DNA of 41,947 bases from Candidatus Heteroscillospira lomanii (GCA_904419385.1 CAJFRI010000005.1:1-41947), one strand, 5' to 3'; shown: positions 15,562 to 24,120, counted from the first letter of the stretch. Program-made: numbers and translations. Notes: generated by a model from the sequence alone, not told the origin.

Positions 15562-17391
15562 TCAGTTCTCGACGATTATCGAGGTGGCCTCAAAGCTGTT
15601 GGAAGAGACGAAGCTGCCGTACACCGTGACCGTGCTGCCGGCCTTGAGGGCGCTGAGCTTCACGGAGCTGCCGGTGGAAGCGGAGATGATGGTCGCGTCG
15701 GACGCGTCGACATACACGAGCCGTTCGTTGTAGAGCAGGGTGATGGTCTTTTTGCCGCTGTCGGCCGAGAGGATCTCGGCGCTGAATTTGTCGGACGACT
15801 GCACGGAGTCTATGAGCTCGACCTCGGTTATCACTGTGCCGGACAGGGACACGGACACCGTGTCGCCCACCTTGATATCGGATATGGAGATGTCCTTGGA
15901 GCCCCAATATGCGGCGGCCATGCTGTCGAGCTGATAGGTGGCCTCGTTGCCGGAGTTGTCCTCAAGCGTCCAGAACGTGCCTGTCGGGTTCACGGTGATG
16001 GAATTGAGCACGGCGGTCACGCCGGACTCTGCGGCGGAGATGGAGATTTTTTCGATCTCGGAGTCGTCTATCGTGACCTCGATGTCGTCGCCGGCGTTCA
16101 CGCGGTCTATTGTGATCTCGGTCTTGCCGCGCTCTATCTCGGGCAGGTCGCCGATGTCGAGCAGGAACACATAGGTGACGGAGCCGCTCTCGACCTTGAG
16201 CTGCACGGTCGGCCCATAGATCACGGAGGAGACTTCGCCGGAGATCTCGTCGCTGAAAGTGACGGCGCTGAGGACGTCGAGCTCACCGTCGTCTATGCGC
16301 GCCGTGGCGAACTGGCCGGAAGTCAGATCGGCGAGCTCGGCCTCGTCGCCGTCGAGCGTTATCTCAGAACCGGACTCGACGTCTATGCGCACATCCTCGC
16401 CGCTGATGAGGTCGTCGACTATGAGATATTCGCCGGACTTTGAACTGGTCACGCGGCTGATGCGGCCCTGCACCCACTCCACGTCGGAATCGGTGCTCAC
16501 GGAGATGGCGCTTATCTCGCCGTTGATGACGGAGAACTCCGCCTCGTCGCCTATATGGGACGAGGTGATGGATGTGCTGCGGCCGTTCACGGTGACGGAG
16601 GCGCCGTCGGCAAAACGGAACTCGCGCACGAGGCCGTCCTCCCCGCGGAGCTGGACATAGTCGTCGTCAGCGCCGGCGATGATGCCGAATGTGCGCACGA
16701 GCCCGCTGTATCCGTCTATGGTGAGCTCTATGTCCTCGTCCTCGACGTACTCGAGCCCGCGTGACACGAGTGTCGCGGCCATTGCGCGGGTCACGCCGAG
16801 CTTCGGGGTGAAGTTGCCGTTGTCGTCGCCGGTGATGATGTCCATGCTCACGAGCTGGGCGATGTAGCCGGTGTGCTCGGGGGAGATCTCATCGGCGTCG
16901 CCGAAGGGGAGCTCTATGCCGGTGAGATCGAGCGCGTCGTCCTCAAGAGTGAGCGCGCGCACGAGGAACACGCAGAGCAGCTCTTTTTCTATCTCGGCGG
17001 AGAGATCGAGCTCGTCGAGCTCGTCTTCGGTTATGATGCCGGCGGCGAGGCAGACTGCGATCTCCTCGTTTGCCCATGACAGGGAGGATGGGACATAGTC
17101 CTCAGCGATGCTGCCCCAGTCGTCATAGAGAAAGCTGAGCTCGTCGCTGGTGAGCTCGTAGAACCTCGAGAGGAACACGAGCGCCTCGCAGGCGGTTATC
17201 TCGTTGTCCGGGCGCATGGTCCCGTCCTCGTATCCGGAGATGTATCCGCGCTCGTAAAGATCCTCGATATAGCTCTCGGCCCAGTGCCCGTCGAGGTCGG
17301 AGAAATCCGAAGCGGCGAGGCCGGGCACGGCCGAGCCGAGCGCGAGCGCGGCGCAGAGACAGAGCGCGAGGCATTTTTTTATGTGTCGCAT
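15562..17391 (-). CDS. S-layer homology (SLH) domain surface protein, 609 aa
   Basis: A secreted cell-wall protein. A signal peptide spans about residues 1-27 (KK start, hydrophobic core, AVPGLAAS). Three SLH units follow: residues 29-80 (FSDLDGHWAESYIEDLYERG), a degenerate one at about 104-147, and 162-215 ending in TRAMAATLVSRGL. SLH domains bind pyruvylated secondary wall polymers. The remaining 390 residues are acidic, Ser/Thr/Val-rich beta repeats with no recognised catalytic domain. The start is ATG 17391 with GGAGGTG upstream. It is monocistronic. Codon use is ordinary, unlike the larger SLH gene at 28957, so it is probably a minor wall protein. Confidence 0.9.
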   Translation of the reverse strand: MRHIKKCLALCLCAALALGSAVPGLAASDFSDLDGHWAESYIEDLYERGYISGYEDGTMRPDNEITACEALVFLSRFYELTSDELSFLYDDWGSIAEDYVPSSLSWANEEIAVCLAAGIITEDELDELDLSAEIEKELLCVFLVRALTLEDDALDLTGIELPFGDADEISPEHTGYIAQLVSMDIITGDDNGNFTPKLGVTRAMAATLVSRGLEYVEDEDIELTIDGYSGLVRTFGIIAGADDDYVQLRGEDGLVREFRFADGASVTVNGRSTSITSSHIGDEAEFSVINGEISAISVSTDSDVEWVQGRISRVTSSKSGEYLIVDDLISGEDVRIDVESGSEITLDGDEAELADLTSGQFATARIDDGELDVLSAVTFSDEISGEVSSVIYGPTVQLKVESGSVTYVFLLDIGDLPEIERGKTEITIDRVNAGDDIEVTIDDSEIEKISISAAESGVTAVLNSITVNPTGTFWTLEDNSGNEATYQLDSMAAAYWGSKDISISDIKVGDTVSVSLSGTVITEVELIDSVQSSDKFSAEILSADSGKKTITLLYNERLVYVDASDATIISASTGSSVKLSALKAGSTVTVYGSFVSSNSFEATSIIVEN

Positions 17392-17439
17392 ATATGTGCA
17401 CCTCCATGCAGAATTTGCGGTATTTGGCATCTTTTCCAC

Positions 17440-17469
17440 AGTATAGCACACATTCCGCCGTCAATGCAA
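17440..17469 (-). promoter_or_regulatory. Promoter of SLH gene 1
   Basis: Minus strand: TTGCAT (17469-17464), 18 bp, extended TGC-TATACT (-10 at 17445-17440). Confidence 0.65.
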
Positions 17470-17475
17470 ACTAAA

Positions 17476-17508
17476 GCGGGGGACTTCCGTAATTTGGAAG
17501 TCCCCCGC
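17476..17508 (-). terminator. Terminator of GntR-ABC operon
   Basis: Exact 13-bp arms 17476-17488 and 17496-17508 around a 7-nt loop, followed on the minus strand by a T-containing tail (TTTAGTTTG). It lies 7 bp past the permease stop. Confidence 0.8.
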
Positions 17509-17515
17509 GCGCCGT

Positions 17516-18316
17516 TTATTCGAGGTTGAGGTTCTTGGAGAGTATCAGCGTCGTGATGACGTAGTATGCCACGCAGAATGCCAGGCCGAGCAGGATGATC
17601 ATCAGGAACGCCGTGTTCGCCGCGGCGTATTCGCCTCCGCCTATGCGGATATAGCGCATGAAGTCGCCCAATCCGACCAGCGTGGCGAGGTTGCCGATGA
17701 GCGCCATGAGCTGGGTCTGTATCGCGGAGATGACGATGTAGGCGATGACGGAGATGATCACGCGCCAGCGCTGGAAGAGATGGCCGATGGAGATGGCCGC
17801 GTATATCTCCAGTATAGATGCCGCGCTCCACACGAGCATCATTACGCAGAACTGGAACATGCTCAGCCAGAGCAGAGGCTCCTCGCTGGTGATGATGCCT
17901 ATGGCGCGGAAAATTTCGCCGAGCAGGTCCTGCGGCAGATTTATAAACTTCCACCACAGCAGGAACATGCTGGCTATGCCGACCACGCAGGTGATGATTA
18001 TCATCACGAGCGCGGTGAGCAGCTTGGAGAGCACCAGTTTTCCCGTCGTGACCGGCAGGGTGAACATCAGATAGCCCTCGTCGCGCAGCAGGCCGGAGTT
18101 GAAGCGCTTGATGATGAAGATGACGGATATGACGAACAGGGCGATCATCACGCCGGTGAACACCATGGCCATGACGACTGAGAACATTCCGCTGCTCTGC
18201 CCGTTGTCTTCAAGCGAGCAGCCGGTGAGGAAAGCCACGGCCAGCGCCGCCGGCCAGAGTATGGCAAACTCACGCCACATGCAGCGGAACTCGTATTTGA
18301 GAAGCTTTCTCAGCAT
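17516..18316 (-). CDS. ABC transporter permease (YtrC/D-like)
   Basis: A 266-aa membrane protein with about six transmembrane helices, beginning MLRKLLKYEFRCMWREF, a typical start for ABC-2-type permeases (LLKYEFK). Loops carry GYLMFTLPVTTGKLVLSKLL, the conserved segment where the first cytoplasmic loop meets the ATPase. The start is ATG 18316, overlapping the ATPase stop (TAATG); GTG 18322 is too close to the GGAGG. It is the only permease in the operon, so it may work as a homodimer. Substrate unknown; relatives respond to cell-envelope antibiotics. Confidence 0.85.
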   Translation of the reverse strand: MLRKLLKYEFRCMWREFAILWPAALAVAFLTGCSLEDNGQSSGMFSVVMAMVFTGVMIALFVISVIFIIKRFNSGLLRDEGYLMFTLPVTTGKLVLSKLLTALVMIIITCVVGIASMFLLWWKFINLPQDLLGEIFRAIGIITSEEPLLWLSMFQFCVMMLVWSAASILEIYAAISIGHLFQRWRVIISVIAYIVISAIQTQLMALIGNLATLVGLGDFMRYIRIGGGEYAAANTAFLMIILLGLAFCVAYYVITTLILSKNLNLE

Positions 18317-19062
18317 TACCACTCGCCTCCTTCCATCGGATGAGCCCGGAAGATCTCGCGGAAGAGCGCGTCGACGCTCTTGCCCTCGCGTTCGCGCAGC
18401 TCGTCGACGGCCTCGTGCCGCACGACGTGCCCAGATTTGAGGAACACGGCCTCGTCGAGCGTGCGCTCAACATCGGAGATGAGGTGGGTCGAGATGAGCA
18501 CGGTGCCGTTTTCGTTGTAGTTCGTGAGTATCGTGCTGAGGATGAAGTCGCGCGCCGCGGGGTCGACTCCGGCTATGGGCTCGTCGAGGAGATAGAGCTG
18601 TGCCGCACGGCTCATCACCAGCGCGAGCTGGAGTTTTTCCTTCGTGCCCTTGGACATGCTCTTTATCCTGTCGCGCGGGCCTATGCCGAGCGTCGAGCAC
18701 ATCTCCGTGGCTTTTTTGCGGTCGAAATCGGAGTAGAAATCCGCAAACAGGTCGACCAGGTCGCGCGAGCACATCCAGTCTGCAAAGTACATGCGGTCGG
18801 GCAGATAGCTCGTTATGCCCTTGGTGTGCACGCCGGGCTCGCGGCCGTCTATCATGAGGAATCCCGCGCTCGGCTGAAGCAGGCCGCAGAGCAATTTGAT
18901 GAGAGTCGTCTTGCCGGAGCCGTTGGGGCCCAGCAGGCCGACTATACGCCCGCGCCCTATCTCGAGCTCAACCCCGTCGAGCGCGCGCTTTGCGCCGAAG
19001 CTCTTCACGAGGCCGCAGCACCTGATGAGCGGTGTGTGGTTTGTAACTGCTGTTTCGTTCAT
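18316..19062 (-). CDS. ABC transporter ATP-binding protein
   Basis: A 248-aa nucleotide-binding subunit. Walker A GPNGSGKT is at 45-52, the signature region reads SMSKGTKEKLQLAL, and Walker B/D-loop is LYLLDEPIAGVDPAAR. The switch histidine is in ISTHLISDVE. The unusual signature (SKGTKEK instead of LSGGQ) is characteristic of the YtrB/EcsA-type export ATPases. Its start codon overlaps the regulator stop by 4 nt (ATGA) and its stop overlaps the permease start, so the three genes are tightly coupled. Confidence 0.93.
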   Translation of the reverse strand: MNETAVTNHTPLIRCCGLVKSFGAKRALDGVELEIGRGRIVGLLGPNGSGKTTLIKLLCGLLQPSAGFLMIDGREPGVHTKGITSYLPDRMYFADWMCSRDLVDLFADFYSDFDRKKATEMCSTLGIGPRDRIKSMSKGTKEKLQLALVMSRAAQLYLLDEPIAGVDPAARDFILSTILTNYNENGTVLISTHLISDVERTLDEAVFLKSGHVVRHEAVDELREREGKSVDALFREIFRAHPMEGGEW

Positions 19063-19418
19063 TTTTCTCCCTCCCTGAGAAGCTCCGCCGATTCTTCGGC
19101 GGTGTATCCGAGCTGCGACATGGCAGCCAGATATTCGCTGATGTGTTTTTTTGCCAGAGCCCGCCTCCGCGCATCGATGACGACGCTGTCGTCGGTCACC
19201 ATGCGGCCGGACGTCCGGTTGCTCGCGGCCAGCCCGTCGGCTTCCAGCTGGGCGAGGGCGCGCTGCATCGTGTTGGGGTTTACCCCCGCGCTCTCAGCGA
19301 GCTCCCGCACCGAGGGCAGACGGCTGCCGGGCGGATACTCGCCCGAGACGATCTGCCTCGTGAGCTGTTCGGCGAGCTGCGTCCATATCGGACGGCCGTC
19401 GTCTAATTTCCAGTCCAT
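19059..19418 (-). CDS. GntR family (YtrA subfamily) transcriptional regulator
   Basis: A 119-aa repressor. The N-terminal winged helix is of GntR type: PIWTQLAEQLTRQIVSGEYP, GSRLPSVRELAESAGVNPNT, then MQRALAQLEADGL. The C-terminal part is short (about 45 residues), which marks the YtrA subfamily, whose members regulate adjacent ABC exporters and themselves. ATG 19418 is preceded by AAGGAGG. Upstream lies a perfect palindrome on its promoter, fitting autoregulation. The operon is regulator-ATPase-permease. Confidence 0.93.
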   Translation of the reverse strand: MDWKLDDGRPIWTQLAEQLTRQIVSGEYPPGSRLPSVRELAESAGVNPNTMQRALAQLEADGLAASNRTSGRMVTDDSVVIDARRRALAKKHISEYLAAMSQLGYTAEESAELLREGEK

Positions 19419-19434
19419 TCCGCGCCTCCTTGGT

Positions 19435-19470
19435 TGTATTATTGTATTAACCGAGTAATACAATAATACA
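19435..19470. promoter_or_regulatory. Palindromic operator of the GntR-ABC operon
   Basis: TGTATTATTGTATTA (19435-19449) and its exact reverse complement (19456-19470) flank a 6-bp spacer. The AT-rich inverted repeat lies from the -10 to just before the ribosome site, as for YtrA-type operators. Confidence 0.85.
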
Positions 19471-19488
19471 GTTTGCCCGCTTTGTCAA
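19460..19488 (-). promoter_or_regulatory. Promoter of GntR-ABC operon
   Basis: Minus strand: TTGACA (19488-19483), 17 bp, TATTGT (19465-19460). The -10 lies within the distal operator arm. Confidence 0.7.
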
Positions 19489-19506
19489 TAGCCTTTTTCA
19501 AAAAAG

Positions 19507-19535
19507 TTGTATTTTCCGAAAAGCTCTGTTATCAT
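19507..19535 (+). promoter_or_regulatory. Possible promoter of shikimate kinase gene
   Basis: TTGTAT at 19507-19512, 17 bp, TATCAT at 19530-19535. The -35 is poor; the -10 is good. Confidence 0.45.
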
Positions 19536-19561
19536 GTATTCCACAAAGGAGATGTGTCACT

Positions 19562-20062
19562 GTGAGGAATATAACGCTTATCGGCATGCCGGGCGCCGGG
19601 AAAAGCACTGTCGGGGTCGTGCTGGCAAAGCTGCTCGGATTGGATTTCATAGATTCCGACCTGCTCATCCAGGCGCGTGAGGGCCGGCTGCTCTGGCAGA
19701 TAATAGACAGCGAGGGCATAGAGGGCTTCTGGCGGGTGGAAGAGAGAGTCAACGCCTCGATAGAGGCCGACGGCGCGGTCATCGCCACCGGCGGCAGCGT
19801 GGTATACGGGCCCAAGGCCATGGAACACCTCAGGAAGATGAGCACGGTCGTATATCTCAAGCATGACTACTCCACCATCGCCGCCCGCCTCGGCGACCTG
19901 TCGAAGCGCGGAGTCACGGTGCCGGAGGGGTGGACGCTGCATGATCTGTATAACGAGCGTGCGCCGCTGTATGAAAAATATGCCCACATCATTTTCGACT
20001 GCGGGCACGGCGATATAAGGAGCACGGCGCTGGCGCTCGCAGCAAGGCTGAGCGGCGAATGA
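19562..20062 (+). CDS. aroK: Shikimate kinase (AroK/AroL-like)
   Basis: A 166-aa P-loop kinase that phosphorylates shikimate at O3 in the aromatic amino acid pathway. Walker A GMPGAGKST spans residues 8-16; the DSD at 31-33 binds magnesium and shikimate; ATGGSVVYG supplies the GG substrate loop. The LID-region arginine lies in LSKRGVTVPEG, which is somewhat unlike the usual RPLL loop, so a related small-molecule kinase is possible. The start is GTG 19562 after AAAGGAGA; no other aro genes are nearby. Confidence 0.82.
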   Translation: MRNITLIGMPGAGKSTVGVVLAKLLGLDFIDSDLLIQAREGRLLWQIIDSEGIEGFWRVEERVNASIEADGAVIATGGSVVYGPKAMEHLRKMSTVVYLKHDYSTIAARLGDLSKRGVTVPEGWTLHDLYNERAPLYEKYAHIIFDCGHGDIRSTALALAARLSGE

Positions 20063-20072
20063 GAAAAAGAAG

Positions 20073-20102
20073 GCAGACGGATAAAATTATCCGTCTGCTT
20101 TT
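20073..20102 (+). terminator. Terminator of shikimate kinase gene
   Basis: Exact 11-bp arms 20073-20083 and 20088-20098, loop AAAT, then TTTT. Confidence 0.92.
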
Positions 20103-20144
20103 CTCTGCAAATTATCATGCGTTAATTCCTGATCGTCGGTTATT

Positions 20145-20153
20145 TGCTATAAT
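20145..20153 (+). promoter_or_regulatory. Extended -10 promoter of DUF4230-like gene
   Basis: TGC-TATAAT (20145-20153), an extended -10 with no clear -35. It implies a 5' leader of about 105 nt before the gene at 20264. Confidence 0.6.
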
Positions 20154-20263
20154 ATCTCTTGTTTGGATTGTTTTCGCGGGCAGGGGAGCTGGGTCTCGCG
20201 AAAAAAACAAAGTATTTTTTGGCGCGCATTCCGGCGGCCAATAAAATCTGGAAGGGGATAAAT

Positions 20264-20986
20264 ATGACTGACGAAAAGAAAAAAGGTTTGCTGGCAAGGT
20301 TTTTCGGGAACAAGACGCGTGTTGCCGCGACGGTGATAGTGCTCGTTGTGGCGGTCATATTCTTCAGCGGATACAAGAAAGCTGTGGATGGCTTCAAGGA
20401 ACGCGAGGATGAGTACAGGAGCACGATAGACCAGCTTGAGACAGAGCTGGACGACAGGGCTGCCGTGTTTGAGGAGATTGACACAAAAGTTGATATAAGC
20501 GTCATCAGCAATGAGGTGCAGAGCATAGGCGAGCTCGCCAGCATGGAATATCTCTACACAGACGCCGGCCAGTTCTCAGACCCAAGGCAGATATTCGGGG
20601 TGGACATACCGTTTACGACTAAATCTTTTGTCGCCAAATGGGATGGCGTAATTAAAGCCGGCATCGATGTCACGCAGATCGCCGTCACGGTCGACGAGAG
20701 TACAAAGACCATAACCATACACCTGCCTCCGGCGCAGATACTGTCGCACGAGATAGGCGACAACATAGAGACGCTCGACCAGGAGGACGGCCTGTTCAAC
20801 CCCATCACCGTCGATGACGTCAGAGAGTTTGACAACCTCGCGAAGCAGGATATGGAAGAGCGTGCAATAGAAAACGGCCTGCTCGAAAAAGCCGACGAAA
20901 ACGCCAGAGCGATAATCGAGAGCCTGCTCAATGCCGACAGCATAATCAGGGACAACTATCAGGTCGTGTTTGAGCCGCTCGGTTGA
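20264..20986 (+). CDS. Membrane-anchored DUF4230-like protein
   Basis: A 240-aa protein with one N-terminal transmembrane helix (about residues 19-37, VAATVIVLVVAVIFFSGYKKA), a short coiled-coil (about 40-65, EREDEYRSTIDQLETELDDR), and an outside domain. The pattern ISNEVQSIGELASMEY followed by KWDGVIKAGIDVTQIAV and a ITIHLPPAQIL strand matches my memory of DUF4230, a family of unknown function in Firmicutes and Bacteroidetes. The start is ATG 20264 with AAGGGG upstream. Monocistronic between two terminators. Confidence 0.78.
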   Translation: MTDEKKKGLLARFFGNKTRVAATVIVLVVAVIFFSGYKKAVDGFKEREDEYRSTIDQLETELDDRAAVFEEIDTKVDISVISNEVQSIGELASMEYLYTDAGQFSDPRQIFGVDIPFTTKSFVAKWDGVIKAGIDVTQIAVTVDESTKTITIHLPPAQILSHEIGDNIETLDQEDGLFNPITVDDVREFDNLAKQDMEERAIENGLLEKADENARAIIESLLNADSIIRDNYQVVFEPLG

Positions 20987-20997
20987 TGCGGAAATAG

Positions 20998-21033
20998 AGA
21001 ACGTCACAGCTGTACGGCTGTGACGTTCTTTTC
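20998..21033 (+). terminator. Terminator of DUF4230-like gene
   Basis: Exact 13-bp arms 20998-21010 and 21017-21029, 6-nt loop, then TTTTC. Confidence 0.92.
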
Positions 21034-21058
21034 TCTTTGCCCGCGTTTTTTCCTGCGG

Positions 21059-21087
21059 TTGAATCGGGTTTGATTTTCAAGTATAAT
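21059..21087 (+). promoter_or_regulatory. Promoter of cysteine-rich gene
   Basis: TTGAAT at 21059-21064, 17 bp, TATAAT at 21082-21087. Confidence 0.85.
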
Positions 21088-21114
21088 AGGATCCATAAAA
21101 GATTTGAGGGGGAC

Positions 21115-21453
21115 ATGGCCATGAGGAATATGATCGGATACTGCGGGCTGGACTGCGAAAAATGCGACGCATATTTCGCGACGATTAACGACGATCAGGT
21201 GCTGCGTGAAAAAACGGCGAAATTGTGGGCCGAGTTAAATAATGCCCCTATCCTGCCGGAACATATTAACTGTGAGGGCTGCCGTGCAAATGGGGCGAAA
21301 ACGGTGTTTTGCGAGAATATGTGCGGAATACGGAAGTGCGCGCTGAATAAGGGTGTGGCGACTTGCGGCGACTGCCCGGAGATGGATACATGCCGGACTG
21401 TCGGCGCGATTATCTCAAATAATCAGGAAGCTATGAAAAACCTGAGAGGATGA
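21115..21453 (+). CDS. Cysteine-rich DUF3795-like protein
   Basis: A 112-aa protein with many paired cysteines: GYCGLDCEKCDAY at the N-terminus, then CEGCRANG, CENMCGIRKC and CGDCPEMDTC. This order is that of DUF3795, small proteins proposed to bind zinc or an iron-sulfur cluster; function not known. The start is ATG 21115, five bases after GAGGGGG; ATG 21121 is an alternative. It has its own good promoter and terminator. Confidence 0.85.
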   Translation: MAMRNMIGYCGLDCEKCDAYFATINDDQVLREKTAKLWAELNNAPILPEHINCEGCRANGAKTVFCENMCGIRKCALNKGVATCGDCPEMDTCRTVGAIISNNQEAMKNLRG

Positions 21454-21491
21454 ATTTCTGCCGCCTGCCGATACATTCCGGAGGGCATAAA

Positions 21492-21522
21492 AAACGCCGC
21501 AGCTTTTAGCTGCGGCGTTTTT
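21492..21522. terminator. Bidirectional terminator
   Basis: Arms AAACGCCGCAGCT (21492-21504) and its complement (from 21508), loop TTT, with A and T tails. Shared by the DUF3795-like gene (+) and the MATE gene (-). Confidence 0.95.
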
Positions 21523-21562
21523 GCAAAAGCGCTGTATCCAACTTCCGGTCCGCTCTGCTTTT

Positions 21563-22930
21563 TCAGACTCTCGCGGTGGGGAGCGCTTCGCGCTTCCAGC
21601 GGCGGTAGAACACGCAGAAGCAGACGAGGTGCGCCGAGAAGGTGACGAACCAGCTCACGGGGTAGGACAGGTACAGGGTGAACAGCGAGCGGTTCATTGC
21701 AAAAATGGTGTATATCCAGACTATCCTGAGCCCGCAGGCGCCGGTCAGCGACACTATCGTGGGCGTGATAGAGGGGCCGAGGCCGCGGATGGAGCCGCAG
21801 GTGACGTCCATCATGCCGCAGAGGAAATAGGTGGAGCAGATGAGGTTGAGCCTGCGCAGGCCGTGGGAGATGACCTCGGGGTCGGGATTGTAGATGGACA
21901 GGAGCGTGCTCCCGAAAAACACGGCCGACAGGCCGAGTATGAGCCCGACAGCCACGACGCACATCAGGCTGCACCGCAGTATGGGGACGATGCGGCCGAC
22001 CTTGTTCGCGCCGACGTTCTGGCTCGTGAAATTGAGCGAGGCGTGATAAAACGAGTTCATCGCCGTATAGACAAAGTTTTCTATATTAGACGACGAGGTG
22101 TTGCCGGCGACGACCGCGGTGGAGTCGAAAGAGTTGACCGACGACTGGATGAGCACGTTCGACACGCTGAACACGGCGCCCTGTATCCCGGCGGGCAGGC
22201 CGACGCGCAGTATTCGCAGCAGTTTGTCTTTAACGAGGCGCAGGCGGCGCAGGTTTATGCGGTAGGCCGCGTCGGTCTTTATGAGGCAGCGCACTATGAG
22301 CGCCGCGGAGATGCACTGGGAGATGGCGGTCGCTGTGGCGACTCCGGCGACGCCCATTTCCAATACGATGACGAAAAACAGGTTGAGGAACACGTTTATC
22401 ACGCCGCCGCAGAAGAGGAAGATGAGGGGACGGCGCGTGTCGCCCACGGCGCGGAGGATGCCGGCGCCGAAATCGTAGACCATCATGGCGGGCATGCCCA
22501 CGAACACTATGCGCATGTAGAGCACAGCCTGGTCTATGACGTCGTCGAGCGTGCCCATGAGGCGCAGGAGCGGCTCGGCGAGGATGAATCCGACGAACAG
22601 CAGCGTCACGCCGGACAGAAAGCCGAGCAGTATGGCCGTGTGCGCCACCTCTTCGACGCTCTTCCAGTCTTTGGCGCCGTAGAACAGCGCCATGACGACG
22701 CTGCCGCCGGCGGACAGGCCGAGGAACAGGTTTATTATAAGGTTGTTGAGCGAGCTGGTCGAGCCGACGGCGGCCATGGCGCCGCTGCCGGTGAACTGGC
22801 CGACGACGATGATGTCGGCCGCGTTGAAAAGGAGCTGCAAAATGCCGGAAAGCATGAGCGGAATGGCAAAACGCAGGATGCTGCCAAGCAGCGGGCCATT
22901 GCACATATCGATCTCGGTTGCACGTCTCAA
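21563..22930 (-). CDS. MATE family efflux transporter
   Basis: A 455-aa cation-coupled multidrug exporter with 12 predicted transmembrane helices in two similar halves. The N-terminal helix segment ILRFAIPLMLSGILQLLFNA and ADIIVVGQFTGSGAMAAVG are typical of the DinF/NorM superfamily, as is RAVGDTRRPL in the first half. The start is TTG 22930 (GGGA 8 nt upstream is a weak ribosome site); ATG 22906 inside MCNGPLLG is the alternative and would still leave the first helix intact. No linked regulator. Substrate unknown. Confidence 0.92.
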   Translation of the reverse strand: MRRATEIDMCNGPLLGSILRFAIPLMLSGILQLLFNAADIIVVGQFTGSGAMAAVGSTSSLNNLIINLFLGLSAGGSVVMALFYGAKDWKSVEEVAHTAILLGFLSGVTLLFVGFILAEPLLRLMGTLDDVIDQAVLYMRIVFVGMPAMMVYDFGAGILRAVGDTRRPLIFLFCGGVINVFLNLFFVIVLEMGVAGVATATAISQCISAALIVRCLIKTDAAYRINLRRLRLVKDKLLRILRVGLPAGIQGAVFSVSNVLIQSSVNSFDSTAVVAGNTSSSNIENFVYTAMNSFYHASLNFTSQNVGANKVGRIVPILRCSLMCVVAVGLILGLSAVFFGSTLLSIYNPDPEVISHGLRRLNLICSTYFLCGMMDVTCGSIRGLGPSITPTIVSLTGACGLRIVWIYTIFAMNRSLFTLYLSYPVSWFVTFSAHLVCFCVFYRRWKREALPTARV

Positions 22931-22991
22931 ATCATGTCATCCCAATCCATAAGATTCTGTAAAGAAAGCGTGTGTTCAAACAGCAAACTAT

Positions 22992-23020
22992 AAGATAGCA
23001 AATCGGCATTTGCAATTCAA
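22992..23020 (-). promoter_or_regulatory. Promoter of MATE gene
   Basis: Minus strand: TTGAAT (23020-23015), 17 bp, TATCTT (22997-22992). The rest of the gap up to 23146 shows no other feature. Confidence 0.65.
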
Positions 23021-23146
23021 GAGGGTTTTGTCTTGCAAAATCAATTTTGTTAAAGCTGTATTATATTTTCGGGAAAATCATCGCTCCCGTAGTGCATAGT
23101 TTGACGGATGGTTCATACATGCGCTCGGGTGCGGCTGAAGAAAATA

Positions 23147-23182
23147 AAAAAACACCGTCCGGATATCCGGACGGTGTTTTTT
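23147..23182 (-). terminator. Palindromic terminator of purA-nfeD-SPFH operon
   Basis: A perfect 36-bp palindrome centred on GGATATCC, with A6 and T6 at the ends. It lies 14 bp after the SPFH gene stop. Confidence 0.92.
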
Positions 23183-23195
23183 CATGTCTAATGTC

Positions 23196-24116
23196 TTACT
23201 TTTTCTTCTCCGGCTCGGCCGGGGCGTCGTCGGCGATGAGTTCTTTGAACGACGCGGCCAGGCCGGCGAGGCTCTGTATCTCCGACGGGATGATGATCTT
23301 GGTGGCCTTGCCGTCGGCCGCGGCGGTGAAGGCCTCGAGCGCGCGCAGCTTGATGACGGGCTCGGACGGCATCGCAGCGTTCAGGCGGCGGATGCTCTCC
23401 GCGGTGGCCTCCTGCACCTTGAGGATGGCCTCGGCCTGGCCCTCGGCCTCGAGGATGGCGGCCTGCTTTTTCGCGTCGGCCCGCAGTATGGCCGACTCTT
23501 TCTCGCCCTCGGCGATGAGTATGGCGGATTTCTTCTCGCCCTCGGCCTGGAGGATGGCCTCACGCCTCTCACGCTCGGCCTTCATCTGGCGCTCCATGGC
23601 GTTCTGTATCTCCTTGGGCGGCATGATGTTCTTGAGCTCGACGCGGTTGACCTTTATGCCCCAGGGGTCGGTCGCCTCGTCGAGGATCGTGCGTATCTTG
23701 GTGTTGATGATGTCGCGGCTGGTGAGGCACTGGTCGAGCTCAAGCTCGCCGACGATGTTGCGCAGCGTGGTGGCCGTGAGGTTTTCGATGGCGGTGAGCG
23801 GATGCTCGACTCCGTAGGTGTAGAGCTTCGGGTCGGTTATCTCGAAATATATCACCGTGTCTATCTGCATGGTGACATTGTCCTTGGTGATGACGGGCTG
23901 CGGCGGGAAATCGACCACCTGCTCCTTGAGAGACACCGTGCGCGCGATGCGCTCGATGAACGGGAGCTTGAAGTGCAGGCCGACGCCCCAAGTCGTGCTG
24001 TAAGCGCCGAGGCGCTCGATGACGCAGGCCCTCGCCTGCGGCACGACGCGGATGCAGCGGATGAGGATGATGAGCAGGACTACGGCGATGATGATCGGTA
24101 CGATGAATTCAGGCAT
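23196..24116 (-). CDS. SPFH/Band 7 (stomatin/QmcA-like) membrane protein
   Basis: A 306-aa protein with a single N-terminal membrane helix (about 5-22), an SPFH domain (VVPQARACVIERLGAYSTTW through GIKVNRVELKNI) and a heptad-rich coiled-coil (about 180-245, EREAILQAEGEKKSAILIAE-type repeats). Family members form large rings or cages in the membrane and are linked to lipid domains and membrane protein quality control. The partner NfeD-like protein is encoded directly upstream, the classic stomatin-NfeD operon. The start is ATG 24116 with GGGGG-type ribosome site. The C-terminus ends in a charged tail. Confidence 0.93.
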   Translation of the reverse strand: MPEFIVPIIIAVVLLIILIRCIRVVPQARACVIERLGAYSTTWGVGLHFKLPFIERIARTVSLKEQVVDFPPQPVITKDNVTMQIDTVIYFEITDPKLYTYGVEHPLTAIENLTATTLRNIVGELELDQCLTSRDIINTKIRTILDEATDPWGIKVNRVELKNIMPPKEIQNAMERQMKAERERREAILQAEGEKKSAILIAEGEKESAILRADAKKQAAILEAEGQAEAILKVQEATAESIRRLNAAMPSEPVIKLRALEAFTAAADGKATKIIIPSEIQSLAGLAASFKELIADDAPAEPEKKK

Positions 24117-24120
24117 GTTT

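Noticed and set aside
21521-22993. A 490-residue open frame opposite the MATE gene
   Set aside because: It lies across the MATE gene and its upstream region, starts inside the shared terminator and has a biased His/Arg/Glu/Asp composition typical of antisense frames.
23021-23146. A small RNA or gene in the gap between the MATE and SPFH genes
   Set aside because: No convincing promoter with proper spacing and no ORF with a ribosome site on either strand; only the MATE promoter and the operon terminator at its ends are supported.
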